DNA of 56,524 nucleotides. It comes from an uncultured Eubacteriales bacterium (GTDB lineage Bacteria > Bacillota > Clostridia > Oscillospirales > Acutalibacteraceae). Under the pieces are notes generated by a model. It searched no databases, was not told the DNA's origin, and worked only from the letters and a program-made list of their open reading frames with translations. The first letter of the stretch is position 1; every line of letters begins with the position of its first letter. The position numbers and the translations under genes were made by a program. This document shows positions 49,261-56,524 of the stretch, piece after piece. Where the stretch lies: contig ONLA01000007.1 in NCBI GenBank assembly GCA_900318495.1, forward strand, positions 1 through 56,524. The letters run 5' to 3'.

Positions 49261-49745
49261 TGCTTAAAATTAATATAATTTGTATAGGAAAAATTAAAGA
49301 GAAATATTTTGCGGAGGCAATTGCCGAGTACAGCAAACGGCTTAAAGCGTTTTGCAAGCTTAGTGTTATCGAGCTTGCCGAGGAGAAAATCCGCGATAAC
49401 AACCCGAACGGGGCGCAGATTGACGAGGTGCTCAGGGCAGAGGGCAGGCGGATTTTGTCAAAAATCCAAAACTCCGACTATGTTGCCGCAATGTGCATCG
49501 AAGGCAAACAGCTTTCAAGCGTTCAGCTTTCCGAAAAGCTCGACAGTATCGCGCTGTCAGGCAAAAGCACCGTGGATTTTGTTATCGGCGGAAGCTACGG
49601 ACTGAGCGGCGAGGTTAAAGGCCGCGCCGATTTTAAGCTGAGTATGAGCAAAATGACGTTTCCGCATACAATGGCAAGAATGATTCTTTGCGAACAGATT
49701 TACAGGGCGTTTGAAATTTCATCAAACGGAAAATATCATAAGTAG
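49260..49745 (+). CDS. rlmH: 23S rRNA pseudouridine-1915 N3-methyltransferase
   Basis: SPOUT methyltransferase that methylates pseudouridine 1915 of 23S rRNA in assembled 70S ribosomes. The 161-residue protein is of standard length. The N-terminus INIICIGKIKEKYFAEAIAE, the knot region DFVIGGSYGLSGEVKGRAD and the strongly conserved C-terminus LSMSKMTFPHTMARMILCEQ-IYRAFEI ... YHK identify it. ATG 49260 overlaps walJ by one base. Confidence 0.97.
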   Translation: MLKINIICIGKIKEKYFAEAIAEYSKRLKAFCKLSVIELAEEKIRDNNPNGAQIDEVLRAEGRRILSKIQNSDYVAAMCIEGKQLSSVQLSEKLDSIALSGKSTVDFVIGGSYGLSGEVKGRADFKLSMSKMTFPHTMARMILCEQIYRAFEISSNGKYHK

Positions 49746-49806
49746 TGATTAGCGGCTGTTTTTTGCGGCGGCGCACGTTGTATTACGCCGTTCAATGCGG
49801 CTGAAG

Positions 49807-50180
49807 CGTTTAGCGGAAAGTCAAATAAATGAAGCGCGTTATAGCATTTGGTATTCCTAAAATGTTTAGTGGTAAAACAAACCAAACACCGCTCATTTTG
49901 CCCTCACGGCTTTTGACATCTCTGTTTGCTGCGTATGAAACGTTTAGCGGAAAGTCAAATAAATGAAGCGCGTTATAGCATTTGGTATTCCTAAAATGTT
50001 TAGTGGTAAAACAAACCAAACGCCGCTCATTTTGCCCTCACGGTTTTTGACATCTCTGTTTGCTGCGGATGAAACGTTTAGCGAAAAGTCAAATAAATGA
50101 AGCGCGTTATAGCATTTGGTATTCCTAAAATGTTTAGTGGTAAAACAAACCAAACGCCGCTCATTTTGCCCTCACGGTTT
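49807..50180. repeat. Tandem repeat, 134-bp period, about 2.8 copies
   Basis: Copies start with CGTTTAGCG at 49807, 49941 and 50075, exactly 134 bases apart. The first two are nearly identical, and the third stops near 50180. Each unit contains AAATGAAGCGCGTTATAGCA and AAAACAAACCAAAC(A/G)CCGCTC. There is no spacer variation as in CRISPR and no cas gene. Minus-strand ORFs of 69 residues arise from it but lack ribosome binding sites. Function unknown. Confidence 0.95.
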
Positions 50181-50255
50181 TTTCTTTTTCTATTCTGTCT
50201 CGCGAAACACGAACATTAAAAATATAATAAGGACTAAGAACGCGAAGTAAAAAAT

Positions 50256-51983
50256 ATGGACGGTATCTTTTTAAGGCATATAGCCAGGGAAATTGAACAG
50301 GAGGCTCTCGGGGCAAGGGTAAACCAAATTTACCAGCCGAACCGCGACGAGCTTGTAATTGTATTCAGAACCTTTGGGGGCAGCAAAAAGCTTTTGCTTT
50401 CTTCAAGGGCTAATTCGGCGCGCGTGAATTTTTGCGCTAAAACTCCCGAAAACCCTGCCAAACCTCCTATGTTTTGTATGCTGCTCAGAAAAAGGCTGGG
50501 CGGCGGCAAGCTGACCGGAATAAGGCAGCAGGGCTGCGACAGAATTTTGTCGCTCGATTTTGAGTGTGTGAACGAGCTCGGCGACACGGTAAGGCTGTCC
50601 GTGGTTTGCGAAATTATGGGAATGTACAGCAATATCATAATCGTTAACAGGGACACTCAAATAATTGTTGACGCCCTTAAACGCGTGGACTTAACAAGCA
50701 GCAGCCAAAGATTTGTGCTGCCAAATATAAAATACGAGGTTCCCCCGGCTCAGGAAAAGCTCAACATACTCGAAGCAAATCCCGTGGAAATCGCTGAAAA
50801 AATAACCTCGCTTCCAGGCGAAATGCCGCTGAGCAAGGCTGTGCTTAACACGGTTCAGGGCGTGTCGCCGCTTATTTGCCGCGAGATTGAGTACAGAGTC
50901 GGCGAAGGCACGACAAACCGTTTGCCGGGGCTTGCCCGGGATAAGCTTGTGTCGGAGCTTGACAGGCTTAAAACGTTAACCGAAAATTGCTCAGGCACGC
51001 CGTACACGGTTTATAAGCCCGACGGCAGACCGATGGACACAGCGTTTTTCAATATTGAGCAGTACGGCGGTTTTACAAGGGTGGAGAAAAACGAAAGCTT
51101 TAATCAGGCGCTTGACGCCTTTTATGAGGAACGCGACAGCAAGGAAAGAATGAGGGTAAAAGCTCATTCGCTAAATAAGCTTCTTGCTACCCTGTGCGAC
51201 CGCACCGCCAGAAAGCTCAGAAAACAGCACGCCGAGCTAAGCCGGTGCGCAGACAGGGAACAGCTTAGAATCCGCGGCGATTTGCTGCAGGCAAATCTTT
51301 ACCGTATTGAACGCGGCTCGGCTGAGGCGGAGGTCGAAAATTATTATGATCCCGAAGGAAAAACAATTGTAATCAAGCTTAATCCGGCAATTTCTCCGGC
51401 GGCGAACGCCCAGAAGTATTACAAGGATTACCAAAAGGCGAAAAACGCCGAAACCGCGCTTGCTGAGCAAATCGAAAAGGGCAGGCAGGAGCTTGAATAC
51501 CTTGAATCGGTACTCGATACCGTGGGCAGGGCAGAATCCGAAAAGGAGCTTGCGCAAATCCGCGAGGAGCTTTGCGAACAGGGTTATTTGCGAAAGCCGC
51601 GCGGAAAACAGCAAAAGCAGCAAAAGCTTCCGCCGATGGAGTACACATCAAGCGACGGCTTCAAGATATACGTGGGCAGGAACAACAGTCAAAACGATAA
51701 GCTCACGCTGAAAACCGCCGCGAAAACCGACGTTTGGCTCCATACAAAGGATATTCACGGCTCGCACGTAATTATTTCCGCCGAAGGGCAAAAGGTCAGC
51801 GAAACCGCGATAATCGAAGCCGCAAGGCTGGCGGCTTACCACAGCAAGGCGAGGGAAAGCACCAATGTTCCCGTAGATTACACGCTTGTTAAGTACGTCA
51901 GCAAGCCAAACGGCGCAAAGCCCGGTATGGTAATTTACGTCAATAACAAAACGGTTTTCGCGGACCCGAAAAACAGTGTATAG
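50256..51983 (+). CDS. rqcH: RqcH / NFACT family ribosome quality control protein
   Basis: A 575-residue NFACT protein, often named fibronectin-binding protein A. RqcH binds 50S subunits with stalled peptidyl-tRNA and directs addition of alanine tails that mark the peptide for degradation. The N-terminal NFACT-N domain starts MDGIFLRHIAREIEQEALGA, followed by the helix-hairpin region (PLSKAVLNTVQGVSPLICRE), long coiled coils and the C-terminal NFACT-R domain (YVGRNNSQNDKLTLK ... DVWLHTKDIHGSHVII). It follows the tandem repeat. The start was kept at ATG 50256; its ribosome binding site is weak. Confidence 0.93.
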   Translation: MDGIFLRHIAREIEQEALGARVNQIYQPNRDELVIVFRTFGGSKKLLLSSRANSARVNFCAKTPENPAKPPMFCMLLRKRLGGGKLTGIRQQGCDRILSLDFECVNELGDTVRLSVVCEIMGMYSNIIIVNRDTQIIVDALKRVDLTSSSQRFVLPNIKYEVPPAQEKLNILEANPVEIAEKITSLPGEMPLSKAVLNTVQGVSPLICREIEYRVGEGTTNRLPGLARDKLVSELDRLKTLTENCSGTPYTVYKPDGRPMDTAFFNIEQYGGFTRVEKNESFNQALDAFYEERDSKERMRVKAHSLNKLLATLCDRTARKLRKQHAELSRCADREQLRIRGDLLQANLYRIERGSAEAEVENYYDPEGKTIVIKLNPAISPAANAQKYYKDYQKAKNAETALAEQIEKGRQELEYLESVLDTVGRAESEKELAQIREELCEQGYLRKPRGKQQKQQKLPPMEYTSSDGFKIYVGRNNSQNDKLTLKTAAKTDVWLHTKDIHGSHVIISAEGQKVSETAIIEAARLAAYHSKARESTNVPVDYTLVKYVSKPNGAKPGMVIYVNNKTVFADPKNSV

Positions 51984-52031
51984 GCAATTAAAAATACAGC
52001 CTGCGGCTAAACAGGACTTAAAGCTATTACT

Positions 52032-53036
52032 ATGATGAAACACACAACCTCCGGGCTTTCTGACGTGCGCGGCGAGCTGTTCGGCTTTTCCATAATCACA
52101 ATTATCCTATTTCACTTTTGCGAGGATGCGGAAAAAGCAAGCTTCGGCGGCGCCGCAGAGGCAATGATTAAAATCTATAACTTCGTGCTGGGCAGCAGCG
52201 GTGTGGAAATTTTCCTGTTTCTTTCGGGAATGGGACTGTTCTATTCAATGTCGGGCAATCCGGGTCTAAGCGGTTTTTACCGAAAGCGCGTGAAGCGGGT
52301 ATTGCCTGCCTATATGGTGATTGGCGGCGCGGGCTGGCTTGTTCTCGATATCCTGCTGCAAAAAACGGGCTTGACGCAGTTTTTGCTCGATTTCTCGACA
52401 ATTTCCTTTTGGACTCAGGGCAAGCGGCTGGTATGGTATATCTCGCTTATTCTTATTCTCTACCTGCTTTTTCCGCTTCTATACCGCGTTGTTTCCATTC
52501 CTGACGGCAGGCTTGCCGGCGCGCTTACGGCAGTTCTGATTGCGGCGGCAGCGGCCGGCTGTCTTACGCTGCGTTTTTTATCTCCGGGCGTGTACGACAA
52601 CATCGAAATCGCGCTGTGGCGCGTGATTCCGTTTATACTCGGAGCATGGTACGGCAGAAAGGCGCACAGCGGTCAGGGCTTCACCGCGGAAGCCGTAATC
52701 CTGTGTGCCGCGGGTGCGGCAGGCACGCTGTCGGCGGCGGTGACAAAAGTGTATCCGGGATTCTTGCAGGGCATATTTTCGCTGAGAACCGGCACGCTGT
52801 TTTATCCCTTTGTTGTGATGTTCATAGCGGCTGCCGTGCTGTTAAAATGCGGAGGAAGCCGTTTTCTGCGCTTTGCCGGCTCAATTTCGCTGGAGCTTTA
52901 TCTAAGCCACGTTATTATCCGCGCCATAATGAATGAAACAGGGCTTAAAACCTGCTTCCCGCAGAATTACCTGCTCTGCATAGCCTTATCCGCCGCACTG
53001 TCCGTCGCGGTAAACAGGCTGTTTGCGCGGCGGTGA
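52032..53036 (+). CDS. Acyltransferase family 3 membrane protein
   Basis: A 334-residue polytopic protein with about ten hydrophobic segments. The N-terminal RGELFGFSIITIILFHF carries the conserved Arg and His of acyltransferase family 3 (OafA/OatA type), and GVEIFLFLSGMGLFYSM, FYRKRVKRVLPAY and WYISLILILYLLFPLLY are typical. Such proteins move acetyl or other acyl groups across the membrane onto cell-wall or surface glycans. No attached SGNH domain is present, so a separate partner might finish the transfer. ATG 52032 is immediately followed by a second ATG; the ribosome binding site is poor. Confidence 0.85.
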   Translation: MMKHTTSGLSDVRGELFGFSIITIILFHFCEDAEKASFGGAAEAMIKIYNFVLGSSGVEIFLFLSGMGLFYSMSGNPGLSGFYRKRVKRVLPAYMVIGGAGWLVLDILLQKTGLTQFLLDFSTISFWTQGKRLVWYISLILILYLLFPLLYRVVSIPDGRLAGALTAVLIAAAAAGCLTLRFLSPGVYDNIEIALWRVIPFILGAWYGRKAHSGQGFTAEAVILCAAGAAGTLSAAVTKVYPGFLQGIFSLRTGTLFYPFVVMFIAAAVLLKCGGSRFLRFAGSISLELYLSHVIIRAIMNETGLKTCFPQNYLLCIALSAALSVAVNRLFARR

Positions 53037-53064
53037 TATACTGATAAGTCTGATACTATTATCT

Positions 53065-53104
53065 AAGGCAATACCGCATAATTCAGGTGTGCGGTATTGC
53101 CTTA
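53065..53104. repeat. Dispersed palindromic repeat, copy 8 (short form, reversed)
   Basis: AAGGCAATACCGCA ... TGCGGTATTGCCTTA, a near-perfect hairpin 28 bases past the acyltransferase stop codon; it is the reverse complement of copy 5 in most positions. Confidence 0.85.
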
Positions 53105-53107
53105 AAA

Positions 53108-53146
53108 AAACCGCCAAGCCGGATCAGGCAAGGCGGTTTGAATTTT
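53108..53146 (+). terminator. Terminator-like hairpin after the acyltransferase gene
   Basis: AACCGCC and GGCGGTT pair across a 16-base loop that can add an inner GCC/GGC pair, followed by TGAATTTTATTT. Confidence 0.6.
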
Positions 53147-53221
53147 ATTTAGCCGGGGCTTGCGCGGTTTTTACCGTGTATGTCCGGCGTTACAGGCAAA
53201 GCCTGTCGGCTTGCGGACTAA

Positions 53222-53336
53222 TACTAATACCTAATAAAAAGTAGCCAATCTTTGCGGTCTATTTTCCGCAATACTGCGTTGTCGTCCTTGCAAGGCGCCA
53301 GCCTTGCCGCGTCCTACTTTCTATCAGGAATTAGTA
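53222..53336. mobile_element. MITE-like element with 23-bp terminal inverted repeats
   Basis: The left end TACTAATACCTAATAAAAAG-TAG and the right end (read in reverse) TACTAATTCCTGATAGAAAG-TAG match at 20 of 23 positions. The 115-base element encodes no protein and shares its interior with the other dispersed repeats (TTTCCGCAATACTGCGTTGT, CCTTGCAAGGCGCCAGCCTT). Its right end supplies the stop codon and last residues of the VanZ-like gene on the minus strand. Confidence 0.75.
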
Positions 53337-53878
53337 TAACGTTTTGCTTTTTTCAGCTTTTTTACAAGCGCGTAAATTCCGTATCCTATAATTACGCCGA
53401 GGGTGTTTAAGATTAAATCGTCAACATCCGAGGTTCTGGACGCGAACGGCAGCTGAAGAAGCTCGATACAAAGCGATATTGACGCGCCTGCCGCGACAAC
53501 CTTGCCAAAGCTGTTCAGCTTTTTGTAAACAACAGGCAAAATAATTCCGGTGGGAATAAACATCGCCGTGTTTCCTGCCACGTTCCAAATAATATCGTTA
53601 ACACTTTTGAAGTTGAACAAATTAACGAACGGAATAAGATTTACACGGAAAGGAAACGCCGATTCTGCTTCAAAAAACAAGGACCGGATATGTCCGTTAA
53701 CCAAGCCCCTCGGGAAAAATACAAAGCGTATTATCACCGCAAGGTTAATAAACTTCAACAGCAGCAAGGCTTCGCGCTTCCAAAAAATTTTCTTTTGCCG
53801 GATCCACACAAATACTCTTACCGCCAGCCAAATAAGACTGAAAGCCGCTTCAGTCGCTAAAAAAGGTATTTCAATCAT
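53324..53878 (-). CDS. VanZ-like family membrane protein
   Basis: A 184-residue protein with about four transmembrane helices. The conserved VanZ pattern is visible at VNLIPFVNLFNFKSVND, IIWNVAGNTAMFIPTGIILP, and SLCIELLQLPFASRTSDVDDLILNT. VanZ proteins give low-level teicoplanin resistance in enterococci; most chromosomal homologues have no known role. ATG 53878 (MIEIPFLA) was chosen from GAG-TGATAAAA upstream; the longer reading to 54055 adds a non-membrane tail without homology. The last codons and stop (RYTNS*) lie inside the right inverted repeat of the MITE-like element, so the C-terminus was reshaped by insertion. Confidence 0.82.
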   Translation of the reverse strand: MIEIPFLATEAAFSLIWLAVRVFVWIRQKKIFWKREALLLLKFINLAVIIRFVFFPRGLVNGHIRSLFFEAESAFPFRVNLIPFVNLFNFKSVNDIIWNVAGNTAMFIPTGIILPVVYKKLNSFGKVVAAGASISLCIELLQLPFASRTSDVDDLILNTLGVIIGYGIYALVKKLKKAKRYTNS

Positions 53879-53989
53879 TTTTATCACTCGCTTTTCCTTA
53901 TTGCTTTGTATATGATAACAGAAAAAACCGGTCATGTCCATAAATTTGCGCTGAAACAAACGGCAGATTTTCAAATTATTAAACCGGTA

Positions 53990-54018
53990 TTGTGTATTAA
54001 GCAAAAACGTGTTATGAT
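53990..54018 (+). promoter_or_regulatory. Candidate promoter of budA
   Basis: TTGTGT (53990-53995) and TATGAT (54013-54018) are spaced by 17 bases, 39 bases before ATG 54057. GGGAGG lies just before the start codon. Confidence 0.5.
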
Positions 54019-54056
54019 TAAATTGCTTAATAATAAAAACCGGGAGGTAACACACA

Positions 54057-54785
54057 ATGAAATCAAATAAAATATACCAGGTTTCTACCCTGCAGGCGTT
54101 GGCGCTCGGCTATACAAGACCGGTTGTTACAGTCACTGAACTGATGCGGCACGGCGACACCGGGCTCGGAACTTTTGAAAACGTGGACGGCGAAATGATA
54201 GTGCTGGACGGAGTATGCTATCAGGCTAAGCCCGACGGCAGCATAGTAGAATCAAGCGGCTCGTCAGGCGTGCCGTTTGCGGTCGCGGGCTTTGTCAATG
54301 ACGGAAGAAGATTTGCGATTGGAGAAATGACGGATATCGCGGCTGTAAAACAGGAGCTGACGCTGAAAATTGAAGAGGATTTTGGCTTGAACAGCATCCA
54401 TATCGCGCGGATAGACGGCACGTTTAAGACGATACACGCACGCGCCGGAGCGCCTTACCGTTCACAGCATATTTCTTTGAAGGATATTTTGTCAAAAACG
54501 CAGAAGGATTTTTGCTTTGAACAGCTGCGCGGCACGCTGGTGTGCGTGTATTATCCCGATTATATGGACGGAATTAACGCTTCGGGTTGGCATATGCACT
54601 TTTTGTCAGAGGACAGAAAGCTCGGCGGCCATGTTTTTGAGGTGTCCGTCAGCTCGGGAGAATGTCACCTGCAAAAAATGGACAGAATTGAAATACAGCT
54701 TCCCAGAGAAGCGGCTTTCGATACCTACTCTCTTAAAGAAGCGTCGCAGGACGAAATTGAGGAAGTGGAGCAGGGCAAAGGCTGA
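54057..54785 (+). CDS. budA: Alpha-acetolactate decarboxylase
   Basis: Converts 2-acetolactate to acetoin and CO2, a fermentation branch that spares pyruvate from acid production and also drains branched-chain amino-acid precursors. The 242-residue protein has the family layout: GLGTFENVDGEMIVLDGVCY with its Gly-rich strand, the DGTFKTIHARA block, and the zinc site GWHMHFLSEDRKLGGHV with three His ligands. A conserved Glu-rich tail ends it. The gene is also called alsD. GGGAGG precedes ATG 54057. No acetolactate synthase gene is adjacent, so substrate must come from elsewhere in the genome. Confidence 0.95.
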   Translation: MKSNKIYQVSTLQALALGYTRPVVTVTELMRHGDTGLGTFENVDGEMIVLDGVCYQAKPDGSIVESSGSSGVPFAVAGFVNDGRRFAIGEMTDIAAVKQELTLKIEEDFGLNSIHIARIDGTFKTIHARAGAPYRSQHISLKDILSKTQKDFCFEQLRGTLVCVYYPDYMDGINASGWHMHFLSEDRKLGGHVFEVSVSSGECHLQKMDRIEIQLPREAAFDTYSLKEASQDEIEEVEQGKG

Positions 54786-54811
54786 TTTCAGACGGCAGGA
54801 ATCCCTGTGAG

Positions 54812-54844
54812 AGCTTCTGCGGCTTCTCATTCCGCAGAGAAGCT
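54812..54844 (+). terminator. Hairpin after budA
   Basis: AGCTTCTGCGG pairs with CCGCAG-AAGCT around a short loop. No T run follows, so it is either a weak terminator or a leader element of the macrodomain gene. Confidence 0.4.
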
Positions 54845-54912
54845 GAACGGTAATTTCGGTTGCACCGCCTGCGCGTGTGACAGAATTATACCACAAAGAC
54901 GGAGGTGTTTTT

Positions 54913-55872
54913 ATGCCTGTTCAAATTGTGAGAAATGATATTACTAAGATAAAATGCGACGCGATTGTCAACGCCGCCAACAATTCTCTGCTTGGCGGCG
55001 GAGGCGTTGACGGCGCTGTTCACCGCGCGGCAGGGCGCGGCTTGCTTGAGGAATGCCGCAGGCTCGGAGGCTGCAAAACCGGTGAAGCGAAGATTACCGG
55101 CGCGTATCATCTGCCCTGCAAATATGTAATTCACACGGTAGGCCCTGTTTGGCACGGCGGCGGTTACGGCGAGGAGCAGCTTTTGATTTCATGTTACCGC
55201 AACTCTCTGAAACTCGCGAAGGAATACAAATGCGAAACCGTAGCGTTTCCGCTGATTTCCGCAGGAGTGTACGGCTATCCAAAGGACGAGGCGCTGAGAG
55301 TTGCCGTTAATGAAATCAGCCGTTTTCTCCTTGAAAATGAGATGACAGTCACGATTGTTGTCTACGACAAGCAGAGCTTTCAAATCAGCAAAAAGCTGAT
55401 TTCCGACATCCGTGAATATATTGACGAGCGATATATCGACGAGCATTTTGTCGCGCGCAGCAATATTCTTTATTCCGACGGGAGCTTACCGAAACAATCA
55501 TCCGCTAATCTGCGCGATATTGTCGGCAGTGTTGACGAGAGCTTTTCGGAAATGCTCCTGCGCAAAATCGACGAAAAGGGAATGACCGACGCGCAGTGCT
55601 ACAAAAAAGCCAACATCGACCGCAAGCTATTCTCCAAAATCCGCAACAATCCCGGCTATAAGCCGAGCAAAGCAACTGCGATAGCCTTTGCCGTCGCGCT
55701 CGAATTGCCGTTGGAGGAAGCGGCAGACTTGCTGCTAAAGGCAGGCTACGCGCTTTCGCCAAGCAGTAAGTTTGATGTGATTGTCGAGTACTTCATACGT
55801 CATCATCGCTATGATATTTTTGAAATCAACGAAGCGCTGTTTGAATTTGACCAGCCGTTGCTGGGTATGTAA
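54913..55872 (+). CDS. Macrodomain protein with C-terminal helical (HTH-like) domain
   Basis: A 319-residue fusion. Residues 1-175 are an ADP-ribose-binding macrodomain: [20 protein letters not shown], the [14 protein letters not shown] loop and the [18 protein letters not shown] segment are all conserved, as in O-acetyl-ADP-ribose deacetylases. Residues of about 200-315 form a separate domain with [40 protein letters not shown] and [20 protein letters not shown], reminiscent of a Cro-like helix-turn-helix fused to a helical bundle. I have seen this tail on several clostridial proteins but do not know its function. GGAGG precedes ATG 54913. It is probably monocistronic, closed by a strong terminator. 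Confidence 0.85.
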   Translation: MPVQIVRNDITKIKCDAIVNAANNSLLGGGGVDGAVHRAAGRGLLEECRRLGGCKTGEAKITGAYHLPCKYVIHTVGPVWHGGGYGEEQLLISCYRNSLKLAKEYKCETVAFPLISAGVYGYPKDEALRVAVNEISRFLLENEMTVTIVVYDKQSFQISKKLISDIREYIDERYIDEHFVARSNILYSDGSLPKQSSANLRDIVGSVDESFSEMLLRKIDEKGMTDAQCYKKANIDRKLFSKIRNNPGYKPSKATAIAFAVALELPLEEAADLLLKAGYALSPSSKFDVIVEYFIRHHRYDIFEINEALFEFDQPLLGM

Positions 55873-55904
55873 ATAAAACAGGAGAATTTTTTGTACAGAA
55901 AAGA

Positions 55905-55942
55905 TCAGCTTCCGGTAAAAAATGCCGGAAGCTGTTTTGTAT
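55905..55942 (+). terminator. Terminator after the macrodomain gene
   Basis: AGCTTCCGG and CCGGAAGCT pair around TAAAAAATG, followed by GTTTTGT. Confidence 0.9.
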
Positions 55943-56162
55943 ATTAGGCTTGTCAATCGAAAACTGTAATTAAATATTGCGAATATCAGTGGAGATTATA
56001 ATGCTAAATTGCATTGTCCTTTAAATGATACAGCGCTTTTGAGATAATAATATATCGAAAGCGTAAATTGACGCTAAATTGATAAATTGAATCACATTTT
56101 TCAACAAACCTGTCAGCCCGGTTCTAAAGCGAGCAAACGATAATAATAATGGAGGTCTTATT
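55943..56162. other. Intergenic region, nothing clear
   Basis: This is AT-rich and without a gene or strong promoter that I can support. Weak repeats of GCTAAATTG occur near 56003 and 56074, and TGGAGGTC precedes the next gene. Confidence 0.5.
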
Positions 56163-56524
56163 ATGCCGGATATCAATAAATTAACCGAACAATTAGAGAT
56201 TGAGTGTTATAATTATCCGCCCGACCTTGAAAAGATGAAAAAGCTGGTGGAAATGGGCGCGGATGTTAATGCGGTTTATAACGATTATCAAACGCTGCTC
56301 GGTCATATTTTGAATGAGTATTTGGAACGGGTTATGAGTTTGAATTATAGCGAATATATTCAAATGGGGACGGCGCATATTTGTGATACGCTCTGCCGCG
56401 GAGAATTGATTAACGGCCGCGACGGAAGATATTTGGATTCAATCGTGCGTTTCTTTTTTGAAAACGGCTTTAATATGAGAATGAAATTTATGTGCGAAGG
56501 CAAAGAAAGACTTTACGCAAATGA
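56163..56524 (+). CDS. Ankyrin-repeat-like protein, 3' end outside window
   Basis: The reading frame opens at ATG 56163 (GGAGG 9 bases upstream) and stays open for 120 codons to the end of the window. MPDINKLTEQLEIECYNYPP is followed by DLEKMKKLVEMGADVNAVYN, the core of an ankyrin repeat (x-x-LVexGADvNa), and by a second helical repeat ending FFFENGFNM. Ankyrin repeats bind other proteins. The gene is too incomplete for a functional call; similar short chains occur as immunity-like or orphan proteins in gut Firmicutes. Confidence 0.65.
   Translation, partial: MPDINKLTEQLEIECYNYPPDLEKMKKLVEMGADVNAVYNDYQTLLGHILNEYLERVMSLNYSEYIQMGTAHICDTLCRGELINGRDGRYLDSIVRFFFENGFNMRMKFMCEGKERLYAN

Noticed and set aside
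49810-50153. Two similar minus-strand ORFs of 69 codons
   Set aside because: They arise from the 134-bp tandem repeat, lack ribosome binding sites and repeat the same translation with the repeat period.
49807-50180. Possible CRISPR array
   Set aside because: The period is 134 bases with the whole unit repeated; there are no unique spacers and no cas genes.

Overview
The window reads as chromosome of an anaerobic, spore-forming Gram-positive gut bacterium of the Ruminococcus / Oscillospiraceae type. Four signs point there: strong AGGAGG-type ribosome binding sites with Firmicute-style sigma-A promoters; sporulation genes (gpr, spoIIP); dockerin modules on secreted proteins; and a secreted starch-degrading pair. 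Dockerins together with starch-binding modules recall the amylosome of Ruminococcus bromii, but the species cannot be fixed from sequence alone.

Layout. 1-2300: a histidine kinase gene cut off by the remnant of a large serine recombinase that has lost its catalytic N-terminus, next to a tRNA-Arg(ACG). 3059-6815: two dockerin-bearing secreted enzymes (a CHAP amidase/peptidase and a papain-like peptidase). Between them lie the 3' scrap of a lost secreted protein, a 54-residue Gly-rich peptide gene and a highly structured downstream RNA region. 6962-13453: housekeeping and sporulation genes (gpr, spoIIP, a membrane-anchored Pro/Glu stalk protein, dusB, glyA, rarA). 13784-17723: a two-gene starch operon, one gene for a dockerin protein with two starch-binding-like modules and one for a GH13 amylase without a dockerin. 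17767-18914: an AT-rich single-gene insert bounded by two identical copies of a terminator hairpin. 19123-21484: an amino-acid ABC transporter. 21703-31251: a tightly packed operon (thyX, tmk, a DUF2156 gene, a GNAT gene, a DJ-1 gene, 5-formyl-THF cyclo-ligase, mltG, a U32 peptidase) followed by alaS. 31426-32562: a Ser/Gly-rich surface protein.

32877-43342 is the most unusual part. It is a compact cassette of 17 tightly packed phage-derived genes in PBSX-like order: small and large terminase, portal, prohead protease, decoration-like protein, capsid, three connectors, a tube-like protein, a tiny ORF, LysM protein, hub, spike, gp25-like wedge, baseplate J and a DUF2313-like protein. It contains no sheath, tape measure, tail fibre, lysis gene, integrase, repressor or replication gene. 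It sits between alaS plus the surface-protein gene and fba, shows no decay, and two of its genes appear to start at near-ATG codons (ATC and ACG) behind excellent Shine-Dalgarno sequences. It could be a gene-transfer-agent-like or otherwise domesticated particle; a reduced prophage is the alternative.

43481-56524 holds further housekeeping genes (fba, an HtrA-like protease, murA with an operator-like palindrome in an upstream promoter, walJ, rlmH, rqcH), an acyltransferase, a VanZ-like protein, acetolactate decarboxylase, a macrodomain protein with an extra C-terminal helical domain and the start of an ankyrin-like protein. A modular family of small palindromic repeats (at least ten copies or partial copies, one with clear 23-bp terminal inverted repeats) is scattered through the intergenic spaces, and a 134-bp tandem repeat lies between rlmH and rqcH.
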